Below are positions 50,070 to 58,516 of a stretch of 64,000 bases of DNA, piece after piece. The stretch spans positions 97,719-161,718 of the forward strand of contig DASTXH010000031.1 of NCBI GenBank assembly GCA_035758575.1, read 5' to 3'. Made by a program: the position numbers and the translations under genes. The DNA comes from JANWHZ01 sp035758575 (GTDB taxonomy: Bacteria; Patescibacteriota; Saccharimonadia; Saccharimonadales; UBA4665). Position 1 is the stretch's first letter; the number at the start of each line of letters is the position of its first letter. The notes beneath the pieces are model-generated. The model ran no database searches, was not told the origin of the DNA, and saw nothing but the letters and a program-made list of their open reading frames with translations.

Positions 50070-50432
50070 ATGGGACGGGTAGTACACTTTGAGGTCACAG
50101 CCGAAGACATGGAGCGAGCAAAGAAGTTCTACGAGATATTCGGCTGGGAGGTCAACGACTCCGGCATGCCGGGTATGCAATACTGGTTGGCGAAGACCGG
50201 CGAAGGCGGCGGCATAGACGGCGCCATCATGCCGCGCACATACACCAAACAGGCAGTGCGCAACACCATTGCCGTAGACGACATCGACGAGATGATAGAA
50301 AAGGTCACGAAAGCCGGCGGCAAGATCAGCGGCAAGAAGGATATGATCCCGGGCGTAGGTTACTACGTAAACGCCGTAGATACCGAGGGCAACGAATTCG
50401 GCATGCTGCAGCCCCTACCGCGCGCCGCCTAA
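50070..50432 (+). CDS. VOC-family (glyoxalase-like) protein
   Basis: A 120-residue vicinal oxygen chelate protein. The pattern is VVHFEVTAEDMERAKKFYEIFGWEV, GGGIDGAIMPR, IAVDDIDEMIEKVTKAGGKI and the final VDTEGNEFGMLQP. Members bind a metal and act in glyoxal detoxification, antibiotic resistance or other reactions. AAAAGGAGGG gives a strong ribosome-binding site. A second VOC protein of the same size is at 61951-62298. Confidence 0.9.
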   Translation: MGRVVHFEVTAEDMERAKKFYEIFGWEVNDSGMPGMQYWLAKTGEGGGIDGAIMPRTYTKQAVRNTIAVDDIDEMIEKVTKAGGKISGKKDMIPGVGYYVNAVDTEGNEFGMLQPLPRAA

Positions 50433-50498
50433 CCGGCCTGAGGTCGCATACGACATAACTTGCAAAAGAGGATATACTAGTACATAGATGAGGTTTCT

Positions 50499-51689
50499 AT
50501 GTACACTGAGGAACGTCTAGCGGCAAAACCGCAAGAGACGAGGGCGAAGCATCTCCCGACCAGGCGCGAGGCGCTGCAGCTGTTTGGCCGAAGCGCGCTT
50601 TATGCTGGCCTGCTTGGCGCAGGCCTGGCGTCACCTGAAATTATAGAGGAGATCCCACGCGGCATACAGGATGTTGAAGGTTTTATCTGCCTGTGGCGCA
50701 TCACCCACATGCCGTCATTTTATTATGATGCCCGCAAGGACAGGGCAGTGCTATCCGGCAACGAAGGGTCGTATGCGCTGCACAACCTCGGCAATAGTTT
50801 CGCCCGCGGACAGGTGGATTTCAGGAAGACCGACAACGCAGCCGCACTCGCCCGGGCAGCCAACATCCAAAGCCGGGCGAACGTCTTCGGTGACCTAAAG
50901 AATCCACCCGGGCGGCTATTGGTAGTACGGAGGAACCAGGCAACCAGTGAAGAACCGTGGGGGCAATGGCGCCAAGAAGATAACGCGAAGAACGGCGGCA
51001 CCCTGGTGGACGTACATCTGCAAATCCAAGCACTCCGGAAAAGCGGCCAGCTGCAAACGCCCACACCAAAAATCCTCGTCATCGGCGCAGGCGACAACGA
51101 TACGTTCCTGACGCCGGATGTCCAAACGCATTTTGCGTCTCTGCAACAAAATATCTACCAAGAGGAGACGCTGCATATTGCCAAACAGCTCTACAACGGC
51201 ATCCAGGCAACCGGCGACAATTTCGTGAACTACCTTCAGTGGCTGGATCAAACGAACCGCACCGAAAAATGGAATGTACGTGACATCTTTTTGCTGGGCA
51301 CACCCTACCTGACGAATGCTGAAGGCATTGTGGTCAAACTCGGCCCCAATGATTACCCGGTCATGCCATTGGCGCAGAACGGCTTGGCACGCCAGCTTCT
51401 GGACAATGTTTCGGACACGATCAACACGATGAAAGGCGAGGTCATAGAACGTTACCGCGCTGCCAGACCAGATTCATCGTACGCACTGCACTTGTTAAGC
51501 GCCCGACTGCCCGAAGAAGAGATGGACGGCACGATAGTGCCCATACAGCTATACCAACACTATACGTTCCGTGGCTATAATCGCCTTACGGCACGCATGG
51601 CATATATGATGGAAGATGCCGCGGGCAACAACCTCGGCGAGCTTTATTTTGCGGATTGCCCGCAAGAGCAAAACCTTGCACGAACGTAA
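50499..51689 (+). CDS. Hypothetical protein with Tat-like N-terminus
   Basis: A 396-residue protein. The N-terminal region LPTRREALQLFGRSALYAGLLGAGLASPEI resembles a twin-arginine signal (RR followed by a hydrophobic stretch), but no Tat genes are in this window and the call is by pattern. The mature part has alternating strands and helices (PKILVIGAGDNDTFL, LLVVRRNQATSEEPWGQWR, DIFLLGTPYL) without recognised catalytic motifs. It may be secreted. A TATACT lies 20-odd nt upstream. The family is unknown. Confidence 0.6.
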   Translation: MYTEERLAAKPQETRAKHLPTRREALQLFGRSALYAGLLGAGLASPEIIEEIPRGIQDVEGFICLWRITHMPSFYYDARKDRAVLSGNEGSYALHNLGNSFARGQVDFRKTDNAAALARAANIQSRANVFGDLKNPPGRLLVVRRNQATSEEPWGQWRQEDNAKNGGTLVDVHLQIQALRKSGQLQTPTPKILVIGAGDNDTFLTPDVQTHFASLQQNIYQEETLHIAKQLYNGIQATGDNFVNYLQWLDQTNRTEKWNVRDIFLLGTPYLTNAEGIVVKLGPNDYPVMPLAQNGLARQLLDNVSDTINTMKGEVIERYRAARPDSSYALHLLSARLPEEEMDGTIVPIQLYQHYTFRGYNRLTARMAYMMEDAAGNNLGELYFADCPQEQNLART

Positions 51690-51735
51690 CCCCATCAAAC
51701 GAAACCACTGTGTGCGGTGGATCACGCTTATGGCT

Positions 51736-51741
51736 TACAAT
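51736..51741 (+). promoter_or_regulatory. -10 box TACAAT for the YHYH protein
   Basis: TACAAT ends 6 nt before the ATG at 51748. Confidence 0.45.
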
Positions 51742-51747
51742 GGTTAT

Positions 51748-52893
51748 ATGAACAACGAACCAGACGAGTCCTCCAGCACATCCCAAAATATGCAACAGTC
51801 GCCACCGCCACTGCCCAACGACCATGCGGCAGGACCCCGCACTAAACTGGTAGTGATACTGGTACTCGTTATCCTATGCCTTATGGTCGCATGCGGTACG
51901 GCGGCTACTTTCTGGTGGATTGGGCACCGTAGCGCACAAAGCGACACGCCGCAAACGGCGGCGACCACCGACACCACGCATACCGCAACGACTACGCCTG
52001 CGGCGGCGGCAAGCACCCAGATACAAGGCGTGCAGCTGGACACGTCCAAAAACTACGGAAACAAATACGCGAACGGCGTGCTGCCAGTGGGCGACGGTAA
52101 ATATACTACCGCCGGCGCGAAGCAAGGGTATGTGTACGCCTGCGGCCAATACGCGAGCAGCCTGGCGAACGGCGGCGGAGGCGCGCAAGCGCGCGGCCCA
52201 TGGTTTACGAATAACAATACCGCTTACAACATAAACCAAAAGACGCATGTCCTAGGCAGCGTAAACTGGCAGGGAAGTATCACCGACACCATCGCCGGCA
52301 CGACGCGCACGACCATTACGAACGACCTGCCGAATCACCCTACCGGCATATTCCCCATCGCCGCCAGCGACCCGGCATACACTTACGACCGCAACCCTAA
52401 CCACATTGCTGCTCAATCGCTCACGTATAGTCTAAATGCGAGCCCCACCTACGGCACGCCAACATGCATGGGCGGGGAAGCAGGGGTGATGCTGACGGGT
52501 GTGGCATTGTTTAACGCCTTTGATGCCGGCGGCCGCGACGCAGGCGCCTGGGAAGTACAAGATGGCTGCAGCGGCCACCCGGACGCACAATCGGAGTACC
52601 ACTATCACACGCTCAGTAGCTGTATCAAAGACACCAGTGTGCACACGGTAATCGGCTTTGCGCTGGACGGCTTTCCTATCACGGGGCCGGCGGTAGGCCC
52701 GAACAATGTCCTGACCACCGCCGACCTGGACGAGTGCCACGGCCTTACCGGCAGCATTACGCTGGATGGCAAGCAGGTAACCATGTACCACTACGTGATG
52801 ACACAAGACTTTCCCTACTCAGTAAGCTGCTTCCGGGGCTCTGCTATCCAGCCGCCAAACCTAGGCCATCAGCAGCCTGGCGCCCGGCCGTAG
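51748..52893 (+). CDS. YHYH-domain surface protein
   Basis: A 381-residue protein. A Ser/Pro-rich cytoplasmic start is followed by one membrane helix (LVVILVLVILCLMVACGTAATFWWIG), a Thr/Ala linker, and a YHYH domain. The domain has SEYHYHTLSSCI, then IGFALDGFPITGPA and TADLDECHGL, with conserved cysteines (PTCMGG, QDGCSG, SSCIKD, DECHG, VSCFRG). YHYH proteins are extracellular with unknown function and often lie near copper or multicopper proteins. The start at 51748 follows a -10 box by 6 nt; the in-frame region upstream is unlike protein. Confidence 0.85.
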   Translation: MNNEPDESSSTSQNMQQSPPPLPNDHAAGPRTKLVVILVLVILCLMVACGTAATFWWIGHRSAQSDTPQTAATTDTTHTATTTPAAAASTQIQGVQLDTSKNYGNKYANGVLPVGDGKYTTAGAKQGYVYACGQYASSLANGGGGAQARGPWFTNNNTAYNINQKTHVLGSVNWQGSITDTIAGTTRTTITNDLPNHPTGIFPIAASDPAYTYDRNPNHIAAQSLTYSLNASPTYGTPTCMGGEAGVMLTGVALFNAFDAGGRDAGAWEVQDGCSGHPDAQSEYHYHTLSSCIKDTSVHTVIGFALDGFPITGPAVGPNNVLTTADLDECHGLTGSITLDGKQVTMYHYVMTQDFPYSVSCFRGSAIQPPNLGHQQPGARP

Positions 52894-52898
52894 GGCCG

Positions 52899-53528
52899 CT
52901 ACATCTCCGGGCCGATTACGCCCGCATGCGCCTGGACAATGCCCTCGTTGGCCGCGGCGCGCATAGCCGCGATGCCGACGCGCCACAGTACCGCAGGCTG
53001 CGGTGCATGGTTCTCGGTGCTGCCCGGGTTCGCTAAATCCGCCTCCAGCTGGTCTATGGGGTACCACCGTACGCCCTCGACCTCTGATTGCTGCACGGTT
53101 ACGTGCTCCAGCTCCACTTCAGGCGCATGGACAACATAGTTTTCGCCCACAGTGTGGTGCATCCAAGGATTTTCCTGGCTGCCCATAGCCAGCCGTGCAG
53201 CGACCATACCGATACGCTGGAAGCGTTCCGGCGGGAAGGACAGGCCCAACTCTTCCTCTACTTCACGTACGGCAGTCTCTAAAAACTCTTCGCCGGCACT
53301 CACGTGGCCGGCAGCGGAAATGTCCCATGCACCGGGCATTATGTTCTTGGCGAGTGACCGCTGCTGCTGCAACATATGCGTACCATTCGTGATGAACACA
53401 TGCACGTCGCGGTGGGGCAGGCCCTGTTCGTGTACTTGCCATTTCTCCATTTGTTCGCCCGTAGGCTCGCCGTACTCATCCACGACGTCCAGTAGCTCAC
53501 GCTGCGAGGCAGACCGTTCGACGCTCAT
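52899..53528 (-). CDS. Nudix hydrolase of the isopentenyl-diphosphate isomerase-like group
   Basis: A 209-residue Nudix protein. LLDVVDEYGEPTGEQMEKWQVHEQGLPHRDVHVFI is the conserved N-terminus of IDI-like Nudix enzymes. The Nudix box is GHVSAGEEFLETAVREVEEELGL. The group includes isopentenyl-diphosphate isomerase and general nucleotide hydrolases, so the substrate is open. It begins at ATG 53528, overlapping the upstream gene's TAA by one base (TAATG), so the two are co-translated. Confidence 0.88.
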   Translation of the reverse strand: MSVERSASQRELLDVVDEYGEPTGEQMEKWQVHEQGLPHRDVHVFITNGTHMLQQQRSLAKNIMPGAWDISAAGHVSAGEEFLETAVREVEEELGLSFPPERFQRIGMVAARLAMGSQENPWMHHTVGENYVVHAPEVELEHVTVQQSEVEGVRWYPIDQLEADLANPGSTENHAPQPAVLWRVGIAAMRAAANEGIVQAHAGVIGPEM

Positions 53529-53983
53529 TACTTTTTCCCCCGCTTCTGCTCGTAGCAAGCATTCACCGCTCGCTCAATCACACCCACCACCGCGTTCCAG
53601 CGCCCGTCAGTAGGAAGTAATGGCACCTTTTTGCCTTCGCCTGTCGCTACATATGCGGTAGCTTTATCTGAAAATGAATCCAGCCGAGCGACCCGGCCAA
53701 GCTCCGTGACATTACCCTTGGGATCGTGGTAATACACGTTCAGCGCATCCACATGATCGCCTCCCGACGAATACATATCGCTCGTCCAGTCTTCGATACC
53801 TATCGTGGCATGCCCAAACTCATCCTCTTCGAACTTCCCATGGCCTAACTCACGCCATACACCCTGACTTCGTTCCACCATTCCGCCCAGACGCTTTGAC
53901 TCCACACGGCCGTTCTCTATGGCGTAGGCCGACTCTTCTAGCTGCCCGGCTAATTCATGCGGACGCAGACTTTCCTGTGACAT
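53528..53983 (-). CDS. Hypothetical protein co-translated with a Nudix hydrolase
   Basis: A 151-residue soluble protein with no recognised family. The N-terminal half is helical and acidic (ELAGQLEESAYAIENGRVESKRLGGM), the second half beta-rich (ALNVYYHDPKGNVTELGRVARLDSFSDKATAYVA), with a basic end (YEQKRGKK). GAGGAG precedes the ATG. It overlaps the downstream Nudix gene by one base. A LacI-type palindrome lies 30 nt upstream. Confidence 0.65.
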   Translation of the reverse strand: MSQESLRPHELAGQLEESAYAIENGRVESKRLGGMVERSQGVWRELGHGKFEEDEFGHATIGIEDWTSDMYSSGGDHVDALNVYYHDPKGNVTELGRVARLDSFSDKATAYVATGEGKKVPLLPTDGRWNAVVGVIERAVNACYEQKRGKK

Positions 53984-54012
53984 ATTCCAACTCCTCGTTT
54001 AGTAGTGATTTG

Positions 54013-54027
54013 TTGGAAGCGCTTCCA
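54013..54027. promoter_or_regulatory. LacI/cre-type operator palindrome
   Basis: TTGGAAGCGCTTCCA contains a perfect 14-bp palindrome (54014-54027). It fits the LacI-family operator pattern WTGNAANCGNWNNCW at every position. It lies between the divergent genes starting at 53983 and 54100. Confidence 0.55.
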
Positions 54028-54099
54028 GTGCCTACGATACCGTTGCCAGCTTTTTGCAAATAGACAGCTAGTTTTGAGTCAAACTTTCTTGAGTAAAAT

Positions 54100-54816
54100 G
54101 TGGGGACAAGGTTTAATGGTGGAGTGCATCACATTCAACTAAAAATCCTGTCCAAACTCCTCTACAGCGACGGCAGCAACTACGCCGGCATGCGGCCAAG
54201 TGGGGTCGAAAGCAACCATTTTGCATACCACCTGGAGCAGCTGATGCGCGAAGGCCTGATAGCAAAAGGTGATGATAAGGTATACCGGCTTACGGCCGAC
54301 GGTCTGGCGCTGGTAGACCGCATGAATCCGGACCATCTTGTCCGCCGCCTGCAACCCAACATCGTCACCGCCATAGACCTTACGACGCCGGATGGCAAGA
54401 CACTGCTGTTTGAGCGCGGCTTCCAGCCCTACATTCACCAAGTCTGCCTGCCGATGGGGCGGCTGCACTTGGGTGAAGAGATTTTGCCCGCAGCCGAACG
54501 CGAGCTACTTGAAAAAACAGGGCTCAAGGACATACCGCTCACGCACCGTGGCATGGCGTACATTGAAGCTAGGCAAGATGGCGAAGTAATCAGTAAGATG
54601 CTGTATCACGTGTTCCATGGTGAAGCCAGCACTGAACTGCCCGTAACCTTACGACCGGAGCGGGGCAGGTGTTTTTGGGCCAATGCGCATATATTGCCGC
54701 CAGAACGGCTTATGCCGGGGTTTCTGGCCATCAAAGACGCCTTAGCACGATACACCGGGCTGTTTTTCTTTGAGCGCACCGAGAACATGCCACCAAGTAG
54801 CTCTGTAAAGAAATAA
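54100..54816 (+). CDS. Winged-helix plus Nudix protein
   Basis: A 238-residue, two-domain protein. Residues about 8-85 look like a winged helix (IQLKILSKLLYSDGSNYAGM, NHFAYHLEQLMREGLIAKGDDKVYRLTADGLALVDRM). Residues about 90-230 form a Nudix domain (GRLHLGEEILPAAERELLEKTGL; the box has Gly-x5-Glu, but Lys where the second Glu normally is). It resembles Nudix-linked transcription regulators, though in these the HTH is usually C-terminal. The GTG at 54100 is the annotated start; GTG at 54124 is also possible. Confidence 0.7.
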   Translation: MGTRFNGGVHHIQLKILSKLLYSDGSNYAGMRPSGVESNHFAYHLEQLMREGLIAKGDDKVYRLTADGLALVDRMNPDHLVRRLQPNIVTAIDLTTPDGKTLLFERGFQPYIHQVCLPMGRLHLGEEILPAAERELLEKTGLKDIPLTHRGMAYIEARQDGEVISKMLYHVFHGEASTELPVTLRPERGRCFWANAHILPPERLMPGFLAIKDALARYTGLFFFERTENMPPSSSVKK

Positions 54817-54880
54817 ACAGCGAAAATGTGTCATAAACGAGTATGATCACGTATAGTAAAGGTGCAAAGGAGACCGCTAC

Positions 54881-55162
54881 ATGGCAGCAATTATTTCTTT
54901 TATTTTCGGTATTATTGAACTTCTAGTAGGCGCACGGTTCATCTTTCTGATAATAGGCGCCAACCCAACGGCACAGTTAGTCAGCTGGATATACACCGTC
55001 AGCGAGCCGCTGGTGGCGCCATTTGCCGGCATCCTGGGCCGTGCCACTACCATACCGGTCGGCACTGTCGTGCATAGCGTGTTTGACCCCTCGACCCTTA
55101 TTGCGTTTGTCGTGTATGCGGCGATTGGCGGCGTACTGCTGGCACTTTTTGGCCGCAGCTAA
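54881..55162 (+). CDS. YggT-family membrane protein
   Basis: A 93-residue protein with two membrane helices flanking a YggT motif. The parts are IISFIFGIIELLVGARFIFLIIGANPTAQLVSWIYTVSEPLVAPFAGIL, then LIAFVVYAAIGGVLLALFG. YggT proteins are small integral membrane proteins linked to cell division, osmotic stress or membrane organisation. AAAGGAG precedes the ATG. It appears as a single gene. Confidence 0.87.
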   Translation: MAAIISFIFGIIELLVGARFIFLIIGANPTAQLVSWIYTVSEPLVAPFAGILGRATTIPVGTVVHSVFDPSTLIAFVVYAAIGGVLLALFGRS

Positions 55163-55421
55163 GATGCTACAAATAGGCTAGCAGGGCATAGGAAGCTTCA
55201 GCATTTAGTCGGAACAGCCTCGACCACGCCAACGCGCGCACACGGAAGGCTCACGACCCGCCAAAGCGCTGACGGCGATGTGCCCATCTGTAAGCGTGAC
55301 TATTGTCACCGACATATCTCTGTTAAACGTGCATACTACCTGTGTCGTACGGCTTTGTACGAAGAAAGGAGCGGTGGGTACATATCCGTGCGATAGAAAT
55401 ATCGTATTTTAGGAGGTCAGT
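55163..55421. other. Intergenic region with two small hairpins
   Basis: No gene was recognised. CGTAC/GTACG with a 6-nt loop lies near 55349-55364. CGATA-GAAA-TATCG (55391-55404) has a GNRA-type loop just upstream of the AGGAGG of the next gene and could influence its translation. Confidence 0.35.
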
Positions 55422-55691
55422 ATGCTGTCACCATCCAAGCAGCCGCCGGCAGTAGCGCTTGCGCAGCTAAGGAGTATCGCTGCGGCCGTATCCTTTCCAG
55501 CGACACGCCGGGAAATCATCCTGTCAGCATGGGCTATGAGCTACCCGCAGGCAGTAACCAATTTACTACGGCGTTTTCCAAAGGGCGCCCTATTTGATTG
55601 CGCGGCCGACTTTATAGCCCGGTGTGAAGACATAGAACTATTACAACATGAGGAGCAAGAAGCGCCCGAAGAATTCTTGCGCAGCCCATAA
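55422..55691 (+). CDS. DUF2795-like small protein
   Basis: An 89-residue helical protein. VSFPATRREIILSAWAMSYPQAVTNLLRRFPKGALFDCAADFIARC follows the DUF2795 pattern (FPAxKxEIxxxAxxxGAxxxVLxxLxxLPxxxYxSxxDVxxA). Members are small, found with other short stress-related proteins, and have no known function. AGGAGG precedes the ATG, with a small hairpin just upstream. The C-terminus is acidic. Confidence 0.65.
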   Translation: MLSPSKQPPAVALAQLRSIAAAVSFPATRREIILSAWAMSYPQAVTNLLRRFPKGALFDCAADFIARCEDIELLQHEEQEAPEEFLRSP

Positions 55692-55714
55692 CAAACATAA
55701 GTAAGGAGAGTACC

Positions 55715-55855
55715 ATGGCCATACATGTACACAGGGGCACTTACTGGTGCTTCCGTCCGGCAGCACCAACGAACCATACCACGCCCTTAGGCGCCTCCCG
55801 TGACCGTATTACACTATACCCGTCCGCCCATATGCAGAAATATCACCTTATATGA
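55715..55855 (+). CDS. Candidate 46-residue small protein
   Basis: An ATG at 55715 preceded by AAGGAG at an ideal distance opens a 46-codon frame ending at TGA 55853-55855. It begins MAIHVHRGTYWCFRPAAPTNHT and has no membrane segment. It lies 23 nt after the DUF2795-like gene on the same strand, suggesting co-transcription. The strong ribosome-binding site is the main support; codon bias is not clearly informative at this length. Confidence 0.45.
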   Translation: MAIHVHRGTYWCFRPAAPTNHTTPLGASRDRITLYPSAHMQKYHLI

Positions 55856-55868
55856 CGCGGAGAACAGC

Positions 55869-56555
55869 ATGAAGACTCCCGCCATCCCGCCTTCAGACCA
55901 AATGCGCACCGTTGATATTCCACTCGGGGCCGTCCTGCTGCAGGCGCATTTACTGATACCCGAAGACGCCCAGGGGCTAATTATCTTTACCCATGCTGGT
56001 GCACGGCTGCGCTACATACGGCGGGACATGGCAATCGCCCGCGAGCTACACCGGTACAAGCTAGCTGCGCTATGTGTCGACCTACTATCCGACAACGAAG
56101 CCGCCACCTACCACAACCGATTTAATGTGTCGCTACTTACCGAACGCTTATTGGGGGTAACCTCTTGGGCCATGCGAGCGTCTCCGACACGCATGCTGCC
56201 GATTGGCTATTTCGCCAGCGGCGCCACTGCAGCAGCCGCACTTAAATCCGCCAATTGCGCCCCGCAAGGCGCAAAAGCAATTGTGTCCATAGGCGGCCGA
56301 GTGGACCTAGCGGCGGATGACATGCCGCGTGTAGCCGTGCCCACCTTACTCATAGTAGGTAACGACGACTATGCCGTGCGTGAGGCAAACAACCGCGCGC
56401 TGAAAATGCTGACCTGCCGTAAGAAAATGGCCGTCATTGCGCACGCCACCCATTTGTTCGATCACCCCGAGGCACTAGAGTGCGTCGTCCGTCTGGCGTC
56501 TTCGTGGTTTCACAAGTATGTCCGGCCGTCTCGATTCCGGCGCCGCCGGCAGTAG
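55869..56555 (+). CDS. Dienelactone hydrolase-like alpha/beta hydrolase
   Basis: A 228-residue alpha/beta hydrolase. It resembles the hydrolases often fused to or near phosphoribosyltransferases: VDIPLGAVLLQAHLLIPEDAQGLIIFTHAG, ALCVDLLSDNEA and GYFASGATAAAAL in the place of the nucleophile elbow (normally GYFGASTGAAAAL). TLLIVGNDDYAV (acid) and AHATHLFDHPEAL (histidine) follow. The elbow is shortened and rearranged, so activity is uncertain. The ATG at 55869 is preferred because the upstream frame is the small ORF region. Confidence 0.75.
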   Translation: MKTPAIPPSDQMRTVDIPLGAVLLQAHLLIPEDAQGLIIFTHAGARLRYIRRDMAIARELHRYKLAALCVDLLSDNEAATYHNRFNVSLLTERLLGVTSWAMRASPTRMLPIGYFASGATAAAALKSANCAPQGAKAIVSIGGRVDLAADDMPRVAVPTLLIVGNDDYAVREANNRALKMLTCRKKMAVIAHATHLFDHPEALECVVRLASSWFHKYVRPSRFRRRRQ

Positions 56556-56566
56556 CGCCTCCAGCG

Positions 56567-58399
56567 CTATTCAACCGTTACCGACTTTGCCAGATTACGC
56601 GGCCGGTCGACGTCCAATCCCTTGTGCGTTGCTATGCCATAGGCGAGGAGCTGCAGCACGATTGCCGCTAAAATGACCTGCGTTTCGGGCAATGTATCAG
56701 GTATATATACCACGTCATCAGCCAGCTGCTTGATACGGCGATTGCCTTTTGCGGCAATAGCAAGCACCTTGCCGCCGCGCGCTTTAATCTCTTCGATGTT
56801 GCTGTAGGTTTTATCCAGATGCGGTCCATTGCAGGCTAGTGCCACCGTCGGGAACAACGGGTCAATCATAGCCAGTGGGCCGTGTTTCATCTCCCCGGCC
56901 GCATAACCCTCTGCGTGGATATACGACACCTCCTTCACCTTCAGCGCGCCTTCAAGCGCACAGGGAAAAGCCAAATGACGGCCGATAAACAGCATGTCTT
57001 TGTACTGCGCGTATTTTATAGCTATCTTCTCGATTGCCGCCGCCTGCGCCAGCACCGCCTCGGCTTTCTTTGGTAATGTATCCAACTCGCGTAGTAGCGG
57101 CTCAAATGATGTCTGGCGGCCACCACTAAGCCGCAGCGCCAACAACAGAAGCACCGACACCTGAGCGATGAACGCCTTGGTACTGGCAACCGCCTGTTCG
57201 GGGCCGGCATGGCAGTAGATGCCTGCATCGGTCATGCGCGCAATTGTAGAACCAACCGCATTGACCACACCCAGCCGCAGTATCCCGGCGCCTTCTACTT
57301 TTTTGAGCGCAGCTATGGTATCTGCCGTTTCGCCCGACTGTGATATAGCCAACAGGGCAGTACTACGCGAAAACGGCTCGTTGCGGTATTTGAACTCACT
57401 GGCATATTGCACCTCTACCGGAATGCCCGCCAGTTCTTCCAGGTAGTATTCGCCCACCAAGCCGGCATAGTACGACGTGCCGCAGGCCACGATCACTATG
57501 CGGTCGATGTATCTCAACTGCTGCATCACATCTTCGATGCCGCCAAGCTTTACCGTGTTGGATTCGGGCCTAATGCGGCCAAGCGTCGCCGAACGGATGG
57601 TCTGCGGCGCCTCGAAAATCTCCTTTTTCATAAAGTTCGGATACTCACCCAGCGACGCCTGCGTCACGTCGAAATCCAGATGTTCGGCCGCCCGCTCGAT
57701 ATGCGCGTTTCGCTGCCGGTGGTGCAGGGTGTGGCCGGTGGGCCTTAGAACTGCGTACTCATTGTCTTCCAGGTAGATCACATCCTTGGTATGCGCCATA
57801 AGGGCAGTGGGGTCGGACGCAATGACGTACTCATCGATACCGATCCCAATGACCAACGGGCTGGAAACCCGCGCTACAAACAGTGTATCGGGCGCATGCG
57901 TCGTAACCATGGCGATGGCATAGGCGCCGCGGATATCCTCCAGCATCCGTACAAAGGCTCGCTGCACGTCCTTCAACTTCCGGTAGTAAAAATCAATGAG
58001 GTGAGAGATCACCTCGGTATCTGTTTCCGAGACAAACGTATAGCCTGCCTTCTCCAGGCCCGTCTTTAGCTCGGCATAATTTTCGACGATGCCGTTATGG
58101 ACAACAAAAATTGTCTGGTCTGCGTTAGTTTGCGGGTGCGCATTCCGCAACGCGGGCACACCATGCGTCGCCCACCGTGTGTGTCCGATGGCGCAGTGCG
58201 CTGGCCCCGGTGCATCCTGCCGTAGCGCAGCAGCCAGCGCCTCCACACGGCCCACCTGCCGCACCAGCACACCGGTGTTATTCTTGGTCAGCAGGGCGAT
58301 TCCCGCGGAATCGTACCCTCGGTACTCCAGCGCCTGCAGGCCGGAGACTACTATGTCTTGAGCTGAACGTTTTCCAATGTATCCTACTATACCGCACAT
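56567..58399 (-). CDS. glmS: Glutamine-fructose-6-phosphate aminotransferase
   Basis: A 610-residue enzyme making glucosamine-6-phosphate, the first step to UDP-GlcNAc for peptidoglycan. The mature N-terminus is CGIVGYIG with the catalytic Cys2 of the glutaminase domain. GHTRWATHG and the two SIS domains (IVACGTSYYAGLVGEYYLEELAGIPVEVQYASEFKYR, MLFIGRHLAFPCALEGALKVKEVSYIHAEGYAAGEMKHGPLAMI) are complete. The ending PRNLAKSVTVE is the conserved C-terminus. The start at 58399 follows a -10 box by 6 nt. No glmS ribozyme was seen. Confidence 0.97.
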   Translation of the reverse strand: MCGIVGYIGKRSAQDIVVSGLQALEYRGYDSAGIALLTKNNTGVLVRQVGRVEALAAALRQDAPGPAHCAIGHTRWATHGVPALRNAHPQTNADQTIFVVHNGIVENYAELKTGLEKAGYTFVSETDTEVISHLIDFYYRKLKDVQRAFVRMLEDIRGAYAIAMVTTHAPDTLFVARVSSPLVIGIGIDEYVIASDPTALMAHTKDVIYLEDNEYAVLRPTGHTLHHRQRNAHIERAAEHLDFDVTQASLGEYPNFMKKEIFEAPQTIRSATLGRIRPESNTVKLGGIEDVMQQLRYIDRIVIVACGTSYYAGLVGEYYLEELAGIPVEVQYASEFKYRNEPFSRSTALLAISQSGETADTIAALKKVEGAGILRLGVVNAVGSTIARMTDAGIYCHAGPEQAVASTKAFIAQVSVLLLLALRLSGGRQTSFEPLLRELDTLPKKAEAVLAQAAAIEKIAIKYAQYKDMLFIGRHLAFPCALEGALKVKEVSYIHAEGYAAGEMKHGPLAMIDPLFPTVALACNGPHLDKTYSNIEEIKARGGKVLAIAAKGNRRIKQLADDVVYIPDTLPETQVILAAIVLQLLAYGIATHKGLDVDRPRNLAKSVTVE

Positions 58400-58405
58400 G
58401 ATGTT

Positions 58406-58411
58406 ACGATA
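58406..58411 (-). promoter_or_regulatory. Extended -10 TGC-TATCGT for glmS (minus strand)
   Basis: TGC-TATCGT on the minus strand ends 6 nt before the glmS ATG. This leaves no room for a 5' riboswitch or ribozyme. Confidence 0.45.
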
Positions 58412-58503
58412 GCACTGTGCGCATACAATATACAAATATAATCAAAAAATATTCCTTTTCATGATCAGATCAAGCACTTTATACGCATCAATAAAAACTA
58501 TGT

Positions 58504-58509
58504 CATAAT
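58504..58509 (+). promoter_or_regulatory. -10 box CATAAT with upstream TGT
   Basis: CATAAT ends 7 nt before the ATG at 58517. Confidence 0.4.
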
Positions 58510-58516
58510 TACTACT

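Noticed and set aside
51616..51747. Upstream start for the YHYH protein
   Set aside because: The in-frame extension overlaps the preceding gene and is unlike a signal region, whereas the ATG at 51748 follows a -10 box at the usual spacing.
58400..58516. glmS ribozyme or riboswitch before glmS
   Set aside because: The -10 box ends 6 nt before the glmS start, so a structured leader does not fit, and no ribozyme core was seen.
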